A DNA stretch of 26,597 nucleotides from positions 1 through 26,597 of the forward strand of contig CAZFPK010000045.1 of assembly GCA_964521025.1 (NCBI GenBank), read 5' to 3'. The stretch's first letter is position 1. Every line of letters starts with the position of its first letter. This document shows positions 8,612-16,488 of this stretch, one piece after another. The notes beneath the pieces were generated by a model that was not told where the DNA came from, did no database searches, and worked only from the letters and a program-made list of their open reading frames with translations. Source of the DNA: DRTC01 sp964521025 (lineage in GTDB: Bacteria > Cloacimonadota > Cloacimonadia > Cloacimonadales > TCS61). The position numbers and the translations under genes are program-made.

Positions 8612-11600
8612 TTATCTCATTAAAATCATTTTTTTAGTTTGTGAATATTTCCCGGTTTTGAGTTTATAGAAATAAATTCCGGAAGCAACCTGTTTGTTAT
8701 TTTCATCTTTTCCGTTCCAGGTTATGTGGTAAAGCGACTCCGTCGCTTTTGTATCAAAAGAATTGATACACTCCAAAGTTTTCACTTTTTGTCCTTTCAG
8801 GTTATAGATCAAAATCTCTGTGTTTTCCCCGTTCTCTGCGGTGAAAAAAGATATTATTGTAGAAGAATAGAAAGGATTGGGATAGTTCTGATAAAGATAG
8901 CCTAACACAGGTTCAATAACAATCTCGTCTTCCACAGAAATAGGTGGTATCCAACCGGAAGCATTAGGTCCACCGTAAACTCCCATATCATTTCTGATCG
9001 TTCCCATTGCGGGATATAAAGCGAAACCGGGATTATGCGGATCCTCCGGATCATAATAAACATATTGCGGATTACCTCTATCGATACAAGGAGAAAGAGG
9101 ATCTAAATGAAAAAGAGAGTCTGCGAATAATGGATCTATATTAATACTTTCAAACCAGTTCACAGAGCCATTACCATTTGTTTCAATTCCATCCAAACCG
9201 CCTTGAATATCCGAAAATGAAATCGTAATTTCGTTGGGTGCTTCCGATTGATAAAAATAAATTTCCTGTGGTGAATTATTCCACATAATACAATTGGACA
9301 AACTCGAATAGGAATTATTCCAGCAGAAAATCCCGCCGCCATTATTTCCTGCAGAATTTCCTGTTATGGTAACATTTACAAAAACCGGATTAGAATTATT
9401 TATACAGAAAACTCCACCACCAAAATCGGAAGCAGAATTTCCAGCGATTATAACATTAGTAAAAATCGGATCGGAATTATTACAATAAATCCCACCACCA
9501 TTATTACCGACTATTGTAACATTTTCCATGCTCGGATTGGAACTAGACCTGCAATAAATACCTATACCGATATTACCGATAACTGTAACATTTTTCATAT
9601 TCGGATTGGAATTTTCTCTACAATAAATCCCTTTCCCGGAATTACCGGTAACTGTAACATTCTCCAGAATTGGATTTGAATTATATTCACAATAAATACC
9701 TCCACCGAAATTACCTGTTACCATAATATTTTCCAGATTCGGATCTGAATTATTCGTACAAAAAATACCAAAATTAGTATTATCAATTGCTGTAATACTT
9801 ACAAAACTCGGACTGGAATTATAACAATGAATTCCACCACCATAACTGCAATGACCGTTTCTAACAGTAATATTTTCAATAGAAGCAGCAGACACATAAT
9901 AAAATTCCATAACCCGATCTTCATCATTTGCATCCAATATTGTCTGTTCTTCTGAAATTCCATCTAAAGACACATAGTTGCTCCATTCGATGGGAAATAT
10001 TTCTCCGGTTGTTTCGGTGCTGTATATTCCCGGTGAAAGGAAAATCGTATTTTGATTCAAACTATCCGCATAGATCTTTGATAATGCACATTTGATAGTT
10101 TTTAACGGTTCATCCGAAGTAGTTCCCGAATTGGAATCATCTCCATCTACCGAAACATAAAGGTCGGAATTTATCAAAATGTCTTGTATTCCATTTAGAA
10201 CATCGAAATTCAAATAAGCGATGGGAGTTGCATAATAGTCATTTGGTACCAAAACAGTAAAAGTATCCAAAAAAACATCGATTGTTTCACAACCTTCAGC
10301 AAAAATATCCAGACCATAACCTCTGTTATTTAGAGCAGAATTTTGATAAATACTGCATCGATTTTCCACATTAAAATTCAGTTCGGATCCGGTACAGAAA
10401 ATTCCACCACCTTTGGAAGAAGCAGTATTATTTGATATGGTAACATTTTCTAAAGATGGGGAGGAATTAGTACAGTAAATTCCACCACCATTCAGCGAAG
10501 CAGAATTGCCTGTTATGGTTACATTTTCCAAGATCGGGTTGGAATTAGAATAACAGTAAATCCCACCACCATAATTAGAAGTAGTATTATTGATTAAAGT
10601 TACATTTGTAAGATTCGGATTAGAATTAAACTTACAACAAATTCCTCCACCACTGTAAACAGAATAATTATCTGAGATGGTTACATTTTCTAAACATGGT
10701 GAGGAACTAATACAGTAAATTCCACCGCCATACCTCGAAGTAGAATTGTCTGTTATGGTTACATTTTCTAAACTCGGTGAGGAACGAACAAAATAAATAC
10801 CACTACAATCAGAATCATTTCCATTTCTTATGGTTATATTTTCTATCGAAGCAGTGGCTACATACCGAAATCTCATAATTCCGGTTTCATTATTTGCATC
10901 CAATATCGTCTCATTTTCGATATTTCCGTCCAAAGAGACATAGTTACTCCATTCTATCGGAAATATTTCTCCGGTTGTTTCGGTGCTGTATATTCCCGGT
11001 GCAAGATAAATTGTATTTTGATTCAAACTATCCGCATATATCTTTGATAATGCACATCTTATTGTTTGTAAAGGTTCATCTGCTGTAGTTCCGGAATTGG
11101 AATCATCTCCATCTACCGAGACATACAGATCTGAATTAATCAGATCATCCTGAACAGAATTTAAAATATCAAAAGTAAAATTGTTAATCGGTGATGCATA
11201 ATAATCGGTTGGTGTCAACACAGTAAAGGTATCCACGATTACATTTATAATATCACAATAAGAAGAATAGATATCCACTCCACAACCTCTGCTGTTTAAA
11301 ACATTGTTCTGATAAATATTGCATCTGTTTTCCGAATCAAAATTTAGATTGGATTCACTGCAATAAATTCCACCACCTTTATCAGAAGCGGTGTTATTTG
11401 TTATTGTTACATTTTCTAAAATCAGGTTTGAACCGGTCGAACACTCAATTCCACCTCCTGAATTAGTTGTTACTAGTGTATTTCGTAATCTCGGAGTAGA
11501 TCCCTTCCAACACCAAAGACCTCGACCTGAATTATTCGTTATTTTAAGATACAGTAAACTCGGACCAGAAGCGTAACACCTAATACCGATAGTTCCATTC

Positions 11601-11926
11601 GTAATTGTTAAACCTTTTAAAACAGCAGTCGCCATTTCTTCATTTTCGAAAGTAACGACCCATCCATCCTGATTTCCATCTATTATCGTCTGTGATATAA
11701 AACTTGTATCTTGAGTAGTATGGAACAAGGATGCAACAGTAATATTCTTTCCGTCAAAATCAATATTTTCAAGATATGTTCCAGGTTGCACAAGAACAAC
11801 ATCACCATCTACGGAGACATCGATTCCTTGCTGTATTGTCGGTTGGTCTGCCGGAATATTGATGATATTCGCAAATAGGAAATGCATTATGAATAAGATT
11901 GAAATCAAAATAATAATTTTTTTCAC
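8612..11926 (-). CDS. Secreted right-handed beta-helix protein with FlgD-like sorting domain
   Basis: 1104 residues from the GTG at 11926, which has GAAGGAAG (11931-11938) upstream and begins a signal peptide (VKKIIILISILFIMHFLFA). The open frame continues to 12079, but that extension is family A repeat DNA and should not be counted as protein. Most of the protein is built from units of roughly 20-27 residues of the type GGGIYC..SSP.LENVTI..N, typical of right-handed parallel beta-helix (pectate-lyase-like) proteins. A ~322-residue block, containing DLYVSVDGDDSNSGTT, is duplicated (see 9955-11350). The C-terminus is the sorting domain (NYPNPFY ... KKMILMR). No catalytic residues can be assigned; it could bind or cleave polysaccharide, or serve as a surface structure. 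Its final 210 coding bases before the conserved core are almost identical to those of the neighbouring carboxypeptidase gene. Confidence 0.85.
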   Translation of the reverse strand: MKKIIILISILFIMHFLFANIINIPADQPTIQQGIDVSVDGDVVLVQPGTYLENIDFDGKNITVASLFHTTQDTSFISQTIIDGNQDGWVVTFENEEMATAVLKGLTITNGTIGIRCYASGPSLLYLKITNNSGRGLWCWKGSTPRLRNTLVTTNSGGGIECSTGSNLILENVTITNNTASDKGGGIYCSESNLNFDSENRCNIYQNNVLNSRGCGVDIYSSYCDIINVIVDTFTVLTPTDYYASPINNFTFDILNSVQDDLINSDLYVSVDGDDSNSGTTADEPLQTIRCALSKIYADSLNQNTIYLAPGIYSTETTGEIFPIEWSNYVSLDGNIENETILDANNETGIMRFRYVATASIENITIRNGNDSDCSGIYFVRSSPSLENVTITDNSTSRYGGGIYCISSSPCLENVTISDNYSVYSGGGICCKFNSNPNLTNVTLINNTTSNYGGGIYCYSNSNPILENVTITGNSASLNGGGIYCTNSSPSLENVTISNNTASSKGGGIFCTGSELNFNVENRCSIYQNSALNNRGYGLDIFAEGCETIDVFLDTFTVLVPNDYYATPIAYLNFDVLNGIQDILINSDLYVSVDGDDSNSGTTSDEPLKTIKCALSKIYADSLNQNTIFLSPGIYSTETTGEIFPIEWSNYVSLDGISEEQTILDANDEDRVMEFYYVSAASIENITVRNGHCSYGGGIHCYNSSPSFVSITAIDNTNFGIFCTNNSDPNLENIMVTGNFGGGIYCEYNSNPILENVTVTGNSGKGIYCRENSNPNMKNVTVIGNIGIGIYCRSSSNPSMENVTIVGNNGGGIYCNNSDPIFTNVIIAGNSASDFGGGVFCINNSNPVFVNVTITGNSAGNNGGGIFCWNNSYSSLSNCIMWNNSPQEIYFYQSEAPNEITISFSDIQGGLDGIETNGNGSVNWFESINIDPLFADSLFHLDPLSPCIDRGNPQYVYYDPEDPHNPGFALYPAMGTIRNDMGVYGGPNASGWIPPISVEDEIVIEPVLGYLYQNYPNPFYSSTIISFFTAENGENTEILIYNLKGQKVKTLECINSFDTKATESLYHITWNGKDENNKQVASGIYFYKLKTGKYSQTKKMILMR
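8731..8770. repeat. In-frame palindromes in the sorting domain of the beta-helix gene
   Basis: Two adjacent perfect hairpins lie inside coding sequence: AAAGCGAC-TCC-GTCGCTTT (8731-8749) and TGTATCAA-AAGAA-TTGATACA (8750-8770), followed by CTCCAAA as at the end of family A. They encode the segment ECINSFDTKATE between KVKT and WNG of the FlgD-like domain. Arm 3 of family A has the same stem. Confidence 0.75.
9955..11350. repeat. 966-base internal duplication in the beta-helix gene
   Basis: Matching segments recur exactly 966 bases apart (for example TCCATCTACCGA at 10142 and 11108, and the SNYVSLDG/TTGEIFPIEW segments). This is an in-frame 322-residue duplication whose copies have since diverged. 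It includes the conserved VSVDGDDSNSGTT strand and several helix turns. Confidence 0.75.
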
Positions 11927-11930
11927 TTTT

Positions 11931-11938
11931 CTTCCTTC
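11931..11938 (-). promoter_or_regulatory. Ribosome binding site deciding a GTG start
   Basis: GAAGGAAG on the minus strand lies four bases before the GTG at 11926. It sets the start of the beta-helix gene after, not inside, the family A repeat. Confidence 0.7.
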
Positions 11939-11941
11939 TCG

Positions 11942-12080
11942 TTTGGAGTAAAATAACCGTGTTATTTTCTGAGTTGCTTGCAACTCATCATTATTTTGGG
12001 AAGCGACTTTGTCGCTTAAAACCAACATGGTTGGTTTAGTCCAAAAACACTTGGTATTAACACGGTTAATGCACTCCAAA
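11942..12080. repeat. Family A multi-hairpin repeat, copy 2
   Basis: The clearest copy. Its closing stem is TTTGGAGT (11942-11949) with ACTCCAAA (12073-12080), 8 of 8 pairs. Arm 1 is AAAATAAC-CGT-GTTATTTT (11950-11968). Arm 2 is GAGTTGC-TT-GCAACTC (11971-11986). Arm 3 is AAGCGAC-TTT-GTCGCTT (12001-12017). Arm 4 is AAACCAAC-ATG-GTTGGTTT (12019-12037). Arm 5 is CCAA/TTGG (12041-12054). Arm 6 is ATTAAC-ACG-GTTAAT, with one spare base at the loop (12056-12070). Compared with copy 1, arm 1 carries a C-to-T change matched by G-to-A on the other side. It occupies the whole gap between the carboxypeptidase stop and the beta-helix gene's ribosome site. Confidence 0.85.
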
Positions 12081-12081
12081 A

Positions 12082-14466
12082 TTATCTCAGCAAAATCATT
12101 TTTTTTGTTTGTGTAAATTCACCGCTTTTCAGTTTATACAAATAAATTCCGGAAGCAACCTGTTTGTTATTTTCATCTTTTCCGTTCCAGGTTATGTGGT
12201 AAAGCGACTCCGTCGCTTTTGTATCAAAAGAATTGATACACTCCAAAGTTTTCACTTTTTGCCCTTTCAGGTTATAGATCAAAATCTCTGTGTTCTCCCC
12301 GTTCTCTACGGTGAAAAAAGATATTATTGTAGAAGAATAGAAAGGATTGGGGAAATTGCCAATTAGTTTTGGTTGGATAGAATCAGCATCATCGTCTCCA
12401 ATCGCAGAATCATGCGGAGGAAAATCGACTAAATCTATCCAGGCACAATCTGAGCCGCTGCTGACATTTCCATCTTTTTCATATCTCCATTCGAATTCAT
12501 GAAAACCTGCGGTAACCGGGAAACTGACTTCTGTCCAATTTACTTCACCATCCCATCTTGCCTGTTCATGGGAGTCGATGCGGAAAGTGATAAAATCCCA
12601 ATCATCATCGGGATCATCTTCGCAGGAAACTTTAATGAAGAAAGTGATATTTCCAGCTTCTGTTACATTCATTTCCGTAATTAAGGAACTCGTATCCCAA
12701 CTTCCGATATCGCCGGATCTAGCGGAATAAACTCCGTCATAAGCGGTGGAATTATCAATGAACCAATCCGCATCCCCGGAAAAACTCCAGATTTCTGAAA
12801 ATTCTCCTGATTCAAAACTTTCAGCATCGGTTTGGATAAGTTCGTAATCTAAAACAGTATTTTCGGAAACTTCAATTTCTTCTAAAATTTGAGAATAGCC
12901 AGCGATATAAATTTTAATAAAATAAGTTCCTTCATAAATATTTTCAAAAAGAAAAAAGCCCTGCTCATTTGTCTGTGTTTCATTCATAATATCAAAAATT
13001 GTATGTGATAATTCGAGAGAAACATTTTCGAGGGGATTTTGTGTATCCGCATCGATGACAGTACCCGAAATAGTATAATTTCCGGAAGGTTGGAGAATTA
13101 CATCCTGAATAATTATATTATTATCCGAAATGGAAATATTTTCTATAATTTCAGGAACATAACCCAGGGATAGAAATTGCAGATCATAAGTTCCAGGAAA
13201 AAGCATACGATGATAATCTCCGATTTCTGCATCCGTAAAAACTTCCGAATTATCGAAATCATGGTCGATCACATGAATGACAGCAGCGAGAGGATCGTTG
13301 TTATTATCTTTTACCAAACCCCGAATTCCATAAAGACATTCTTCCAGATAAAGCAATAATGATTCACTATTATAATTCCAGTGATCCTCGAGTTCGTCTT
13401 CAGGAAGCAGTTTTTCATTGGAAAGTTCGAGTGTCATCTCGCGGCAACCGTGGAAATAATTCATAAAATCCTGACGACCTCCGTTGACTTGATACCAGGC
13501 ATAACCATTCGAGATGCCGTCATCGAAACCGTTCATATAACCGTAAGGACTGTTATTTTGAGCAGCATCGGCATAAGTATGAGAAACTTCCTGCCACCAA
13601 TCGTCATCGGCATGAAGTTGCTGCCAGGTGTCCCAGGGATAATTGACAACTTCTGCTCCGCTGTGCAGGTTGGAAGACAACACAAAATTATGTTCGTCTG
13701 CAAAATCCATCATCGCGAGCGTTTCCGGCTGCCATTCGTTTCCATCCGGATGAGGTCCGTCTTGCGGGTCCGGGAAATTGCGGTTCAAATCGACATCATT
13801 CGCATTATATCTGGTTGCACCCCAAACAGTATGATTTCCGCCGGCATAAAGTCCGTCCGGGTTGGAAACCGGATTTATCCGGATTTCGATGTTATCGATA
13901 ATATTTGTTATTTGCGGAACAGAACCATAATTTGAGAGAAGATGATCGATCAGACGCAGCATCAAAACAAAACCGACCAGTTCATCTCCGTGCATGGTTG
14001 CCGTGTATATGAATTCAGGTTCATCTTCGGCAGTATTTACATTATCAGATATTTTTGCGAAGAGAATATCCCGAGCTTCGACAGAACTTCCGATATTTTC
14101 AACGACACACAAATTCGAATATTCGTTTTCAAATTGATACATCAGATCGAGATAAGTTTGATAGGTCGGATAAGAATCCCAATCACGCATCTGTTCTTTG
14201 GAAGTTGCCATTTTTACTTCTCGAACTTTACTCGGATTGGTCAGGATTTCATAGGAATATCCGAAATTTAAAAATTCCCGGAATTCCATTTCATTGGCAT
14301 AAGCGTAAACAGTATTGTTTTGCACATTATCGATCGAAATGATATTTGTTAATTTGAGTAGTTCTTTTTTTGAGTTTATTTCAAATTTGAAATATGTTTC
14401 GACATAATCTGCTGAAAGCAAAATTATGATAAAAAACAAAACCAATATAATTAATTTTTTCTGCAT
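12082..14466 (-). CDS. Secreted M14 zinc carboxypeptidase with FlgD-like sorting domain
   Basis: 794 residues; ATG at 14466 with GGAG six bases upstream, signal peptide MQKKLIILVLFFIIILLSA. A propeptide-like region (about 20-90) precedes the M14 domain (100-385). Zinc ligands are visible as His159 and Glu162 in MHGDE and His268 in NLHSG; the DLNRNFP motif is present, and the catalytic Glu is Glu347 in TLELS. The layout, with a carboxypeptidase-regulatory-like domain straight after (378-460) and a second one (465-540), recalls the carboxypeptidase D/E/M type. A jelly-roll module starting ESFESGEF (550-690) and the sorting domain (705-794) follow. It removes C-terminal residues from peptides; residue preference is not readable here. 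It differs clearly from the second M14 protein in the cluster, so the pair may cover different substrates. Confidence 0.93.
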   Translation of the reverse strand: MQKKLIILVLFFIIILLSADYVETYFKFEINSKKELLKLTNIISIDNVQNNTVYAYANEMEFREFLNFGYSYEILTNPSKVREVKMATSKEQMRDWDSYPTYQTYLDLMYQFENEYSNLCVVENIGSSVEARDILFAKISDNVNTAEDEPEFIYTATMHGDELVGFVLMLRLIDHLLSNYGSVPQITNIIDNIEIRINPVSNPDGLYAGGNHTVWGATRYNANDVDLNRNFPDPQDGPHPDGNEWQPETLAMMDFADEHNFVLSSNLHSGAEVVNYPWDTWQQLHADDDWWQEVSHTYADAAQNNSPYGYMNGFDDGISNGYAWYQVNGGRQDFMNYFHGCREMTLELSNEKLLPEDELEDHWNYNSESLLLYLEECLYGIRGLVKDNNNDPLAAVIHVIDHDFDNSEVFTDAEIGDYHRMLFPGTYDLQFLSLGYVPEIIENISISDNNIIIQDVILQPSGNYTISGTVIDADTQNPLENVSLELSHTIFDIMNETQTNEQGFFLFENIYEGTYFIKIYIAGYSQILEEIEVSENTVLDYELIQTDAESFESGEFSEIWSFSGDADWFIDNSTAYDGVYSARSGDIGSWDTSSLITEMNVTEAGNITFFIKVSCEDDPDDDWDFITFRIDSHEQARWDGEVNWTEVSFPVTAGFHEFEWRYEKDGNVSSGSDCAWIDLVDFPPHDSAIGDDDADSIQPKLIGNFPNPFYSSTIISFFTVENGENTEILIYNLKGQKVKTLECINSFDTKATESLYHITWNGKDENNKQVASGIYLYKLKSGEFTQTKKMILLR
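12201..12240. repeat. In-frame palindromes in the sorting domain of the M14 gene
   Basis: The same pair of perfect hairpins as at 8731-8770, AAAGCGAC/GTCGCTTT (12201-12219) and TGTATCAA/TTGATACA (12220-12240), coding for ECINSFDTKATE. It is part of a 210-base block shared with the beta-helix gene. Confidence 0.75.
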
Positions 14467-14483
14467 TTAATCTCCATTTTTAT

Positions 14484-14606
14484 AAAACTTGAGTTAAGTT
14501 CTGCTTCCGTCCCGATAACTATCGGGAACTTAAGTTTTTATGTGTTTCGCTACTTTCCAAAAACTTAAATCAAGCGTCCGGCTGATACCGGACACTTAAT
14601 TCAAGT
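14484..14606. repeat. Family B cloverleaf repeat, copy 2
   Basis: The outer stem is ACTTGAGTTAAG (14487-14498) with CTTAATTCAAGT (14595-14606), 11 of 12 pairs. Hairpin 1 is CCCGATA-AC-TATCGGG (14511-14526). The central stem is TTAAGTTTTT (14530-14539) with AAAAACTTAA (14559-14568). Hairpin 2 is GTCCGG-CTGATA-CCGGAC (14576-14593). The hairpin sequences are unrelated to those of copies 1 and 3, but they sit at the same places. The right outer arm overlaps the end of the next gene and supplies its last codons (YLN and stop). Confidence 0.8.
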
Positions 14607-16344
14607 ATTTTCTCATTAAGATCATTTTTTTAACCGAAGAGAATTTTCCACCGGATTTCAATTGATAAAAATAAATCCCGCTGGAAACAGGTTTGTTATT
14701 ATCGTCAATTCCGTTCCAGGTTATGTGGGAAAGCGACTCCGTCGCTTTTGTATCAAATGAATTGATACACTCCAAAGTCTTTACTTTTTGTCCTTTTAAA
14801 TTAAAAATCAAAATCTCAGCGTCCTCTCCGCTCTCTGCGGTGAAAAAGGATATCGTTGTAGATGATTGGAAAGGGTTGGGAAAATTGGATAGAACGAACT
14901 TCGGTTTGGCGGATTCCCCGCTAACAGAAACCGGTTCGATCTCAACTAAGAAAACACTATCTGGTGCATTCTCGGGTAAATATGCAGGAAAAAATTCTTC
15001 TCCGGAAGTTGCATTTCCAGAAATATAATATTCAAAATTTTCTGACATGATAGGAAGGATTGAAGACCAGATTCCGGCATTTAATTCTGCTGGAATTTCC
15101 GAGAATTCATCGTCAGATTCCAATTTATAAAAAACAGATGCATTTGCATTTTCAAATTTCGGATTCAACCTGAATTTTATTTGCGGTTCATAATTATAGG
15201 CAACACTTTCCAGCGGATCATGAAAAACGATGAGTGGATTTTCGGAATAATGAGAATTCGTTATGCAGTGAATTGCTCCCCAATATTGTATGATGTAAGC
15301 AGAATCGATGCCGATAATATCATAACCAGGCATCAGTTCCGAATATATCTCCAAAGCATCTCCGTCGGAATAAAATCCATAAATCGGAACCAGAACTTTA
15401 TCGTTAATGATCAAAGAATTAGTGTAAGTATAGTTTATCGTTCCAGCCGGACCTCCATAAGTAAACGGCGGCATCGGAAGACGCTCTACTCTGAAATCCC
15501 TTCCGTCGAGATTCTGAATTGTTTCCAAATAATCTGCCAGATCATTAAGCAGGTCATAATCTCCAGGATAACTATCCTCCGGAGTAGCATACTCTCCGAC
15601 CACGAACAAAGTATCATTCAAAAGCTTACAAAACATATCGATGTGTCCGGTTCCATCACCAGCCATCGGCTCGACAACGACTAATGAATCGATGCCGAAA
15701 AATTCCTGGAATTTGGTTCTGATCACTGATTCGGGACTACCCGGGTTATGTTCATAAATATTCGATGAACAAAATCCCATCCCATTTCCATCCGAGATAT
15801 GATTCCCGCCTTGATGCATTAAATCCAGGTAATACATAGAAAAGTCGAATTCGTCGGCAACTGTTTCAGCGAGTTCAGTTTGACCTCCTGCAGGATGATC
15901 GATAATTGCCCGCATACCATCCTCATAAATGTAAAATGGAAAATAATCACGGATCCAGATAGAATAATTAAAAATATCGCTGTCCTGGATAAAAATCACA
16001 TTTTGCATATTAACATTATGAGCGACGAGATATGCATAAGCAATACTTTGCTGAGACGCATTCGTAACAAACATATAGACTTTATCGTCTTCTGCAACAT
16101 GATAAGCAATATCCGCAATCGTATCCAAAGCCCAACCTGACCAGGCAAGAAAAACTCCGTTAACTCTCCCGAATTCTGCCGGATTGATGATCTCGTCGCC
16201 TTGCGGAGAATCTCGATCTAAAGCCGGTCTTTCCGATATAACATTTTCCGGAAGTTTATGAAGAACCGGTTCGGTGTAATCATCGATGGAAGAAAGGTTG
16301 ATCACAATTAATATAAACAGGAAAGATAGTTTTATTTTTTTCAT
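14596..16344 (-). CDS. Secreted peptidylarginine/agmatine deiminase-family protein with sorting domain
   Basis: 582 residues; ATG at 16344 with AGGAAA upstream, signal peptide MKKIKLSFLFILIVINLSS. The catalytic region (about 45-375) belongs to the PAD_porph family. Active-site positions are visible as Asp133 in WIRDYFP, the GGN of HQGGNH, His234 and Asp236 in GTGHIDMF, and Cys360 in GAIHCITN. The spacing is close to that of the P. gingivalis peptidylarginine deiminase. Known members turn arginine residues in peptides, or free agmatine, into citrulline-type products and ammonia. A signal peptide and C-terminal sorting domain (490-582) favour an extracellular peptide substrate over agmatine; this is inference. 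It sits between gingipain-like and carboxypeptidase genes. The end MRKYLN extends past the usual MILMR because the frame runs into the family B repeat. Confidence 0.88.
   Translation of the reverse strand: MKKIKLSFLFILIVINLSSIDDYTEPVLHKLPENVISERPALDRDSPQGDEIINPAEFGRVNGVFLAWSGWALDTIADIAYHVAEDDKVYMFVTNASQQSIAYAYLVAHNVNMQNVIFIQDSDIFNYSIWIRDYFPFYIYEDGMRAIIDHPAGGQTELAETVADEFDFSMYYLDLMHQGGNHISDGNGMGFCSSNIYEHNPGSPESVIRTKFQEFFGIDSLVVVEPMAGDGTGHIDMFCKLLNDTLFVVGEYATPEDSYPGDYDLLNDLADYLETIQNLDGRDFRVERLPMPPFTYGGPAGTINYTYTNSLIINDKVLVPIYGFYSDGDALEIYSELMPGYDIIGIDSAYIIQYWGAIHCITNSHYSENPLIVFHDPLESVAYNYEPQIKFRLNPKFENANASVFYKLESDDEFSEIPAELNAGIWSSILPIMSENFEYYISGNATSGEEFFPAYLPENAPDSVFLVEIEPVSVSGESAKPKFVLSNFPNPFQSSTTISFFTAESGEDAEILIFNLKGQKVKTLECINSFDTKATESLSHITWNGIDDNNKPVSSGIYFYQLKSGGKFSSVKKMILMRKYLN
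14731..14769. repeat. In-frame palindromes in the sorting domain of the deiminase gene
   Basis: Third example of the pair: AAGCGAC-TCC-GTCGCTT (14731-14747) and TGTATCAA-ATGAA-TTGATACA (14749-14769), coding for ECINSFDTKATE. The flanking codons have diverged more from the other two genes than the palindromes have. Confidence 0.75.
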
Positions 16345-16372
16345 TTATCTTATTTCCTTTTTGGAAGCGCTA

Positions 16373-16486
16373 AAAACTTGAGTTAAGTCCTGCTTCAGCA
16401 GGTCTTGACTTAAGTTTTTGTTCTTCGTTTCATTTCAGTTACAAAACTTAAATCAAGAGAGATAAATCTCACTTAATTCAAGTTTT
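16373..16486. repeat. Family B cloverleaf repeat, copy 3
   Basis: The most regular copy, a four-way junction with single-base linkers. The outer stem is AAAACTTGAGTTAAG (16373-16387) with CTTAATTCAAGTTTT (16472-16486), 14 of 15 pairs. Hairpin 1 is CCTGC-TTCA-GCAGG (16389-16402). The central stem is CTTGACTTAAGTTTT (16404-16418) with AAAACTTAAATCAAG (16443-16457), 14 of 15 pairs around a 24-base loop. Hairpin 2 is GAGAT-AA-ATCTC (16459-16470). It lies between the C25 gene stop and the deiminase gene's ribosome site. Confidence 0.85.
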
Positions 16487-16488
16487 AA

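Noticed and set aside
9300..11600. Tandem DNA repeat array
   Set aside because: The ~60-80-base periodicity is explained by the protein's beta-helix turns and is in frame throughout.
8421..12080. Integron attC sites, because structured repeats sit between genes
   Set aside because: attC sites fold as one long imperfect hairpin with RYYYAAC/GTTRRRY ends and lie between single-gene cassettes. Here there are many separate hairpins, two families and no integrase.
16373..16486. tRNA, suggested by the cloverleaf outline
   Set aside because: Helix lengths are wrong (15-base outer and central stems), the central loop is 24 bases, and no T-loop, D-loop or CCA-type end is present.
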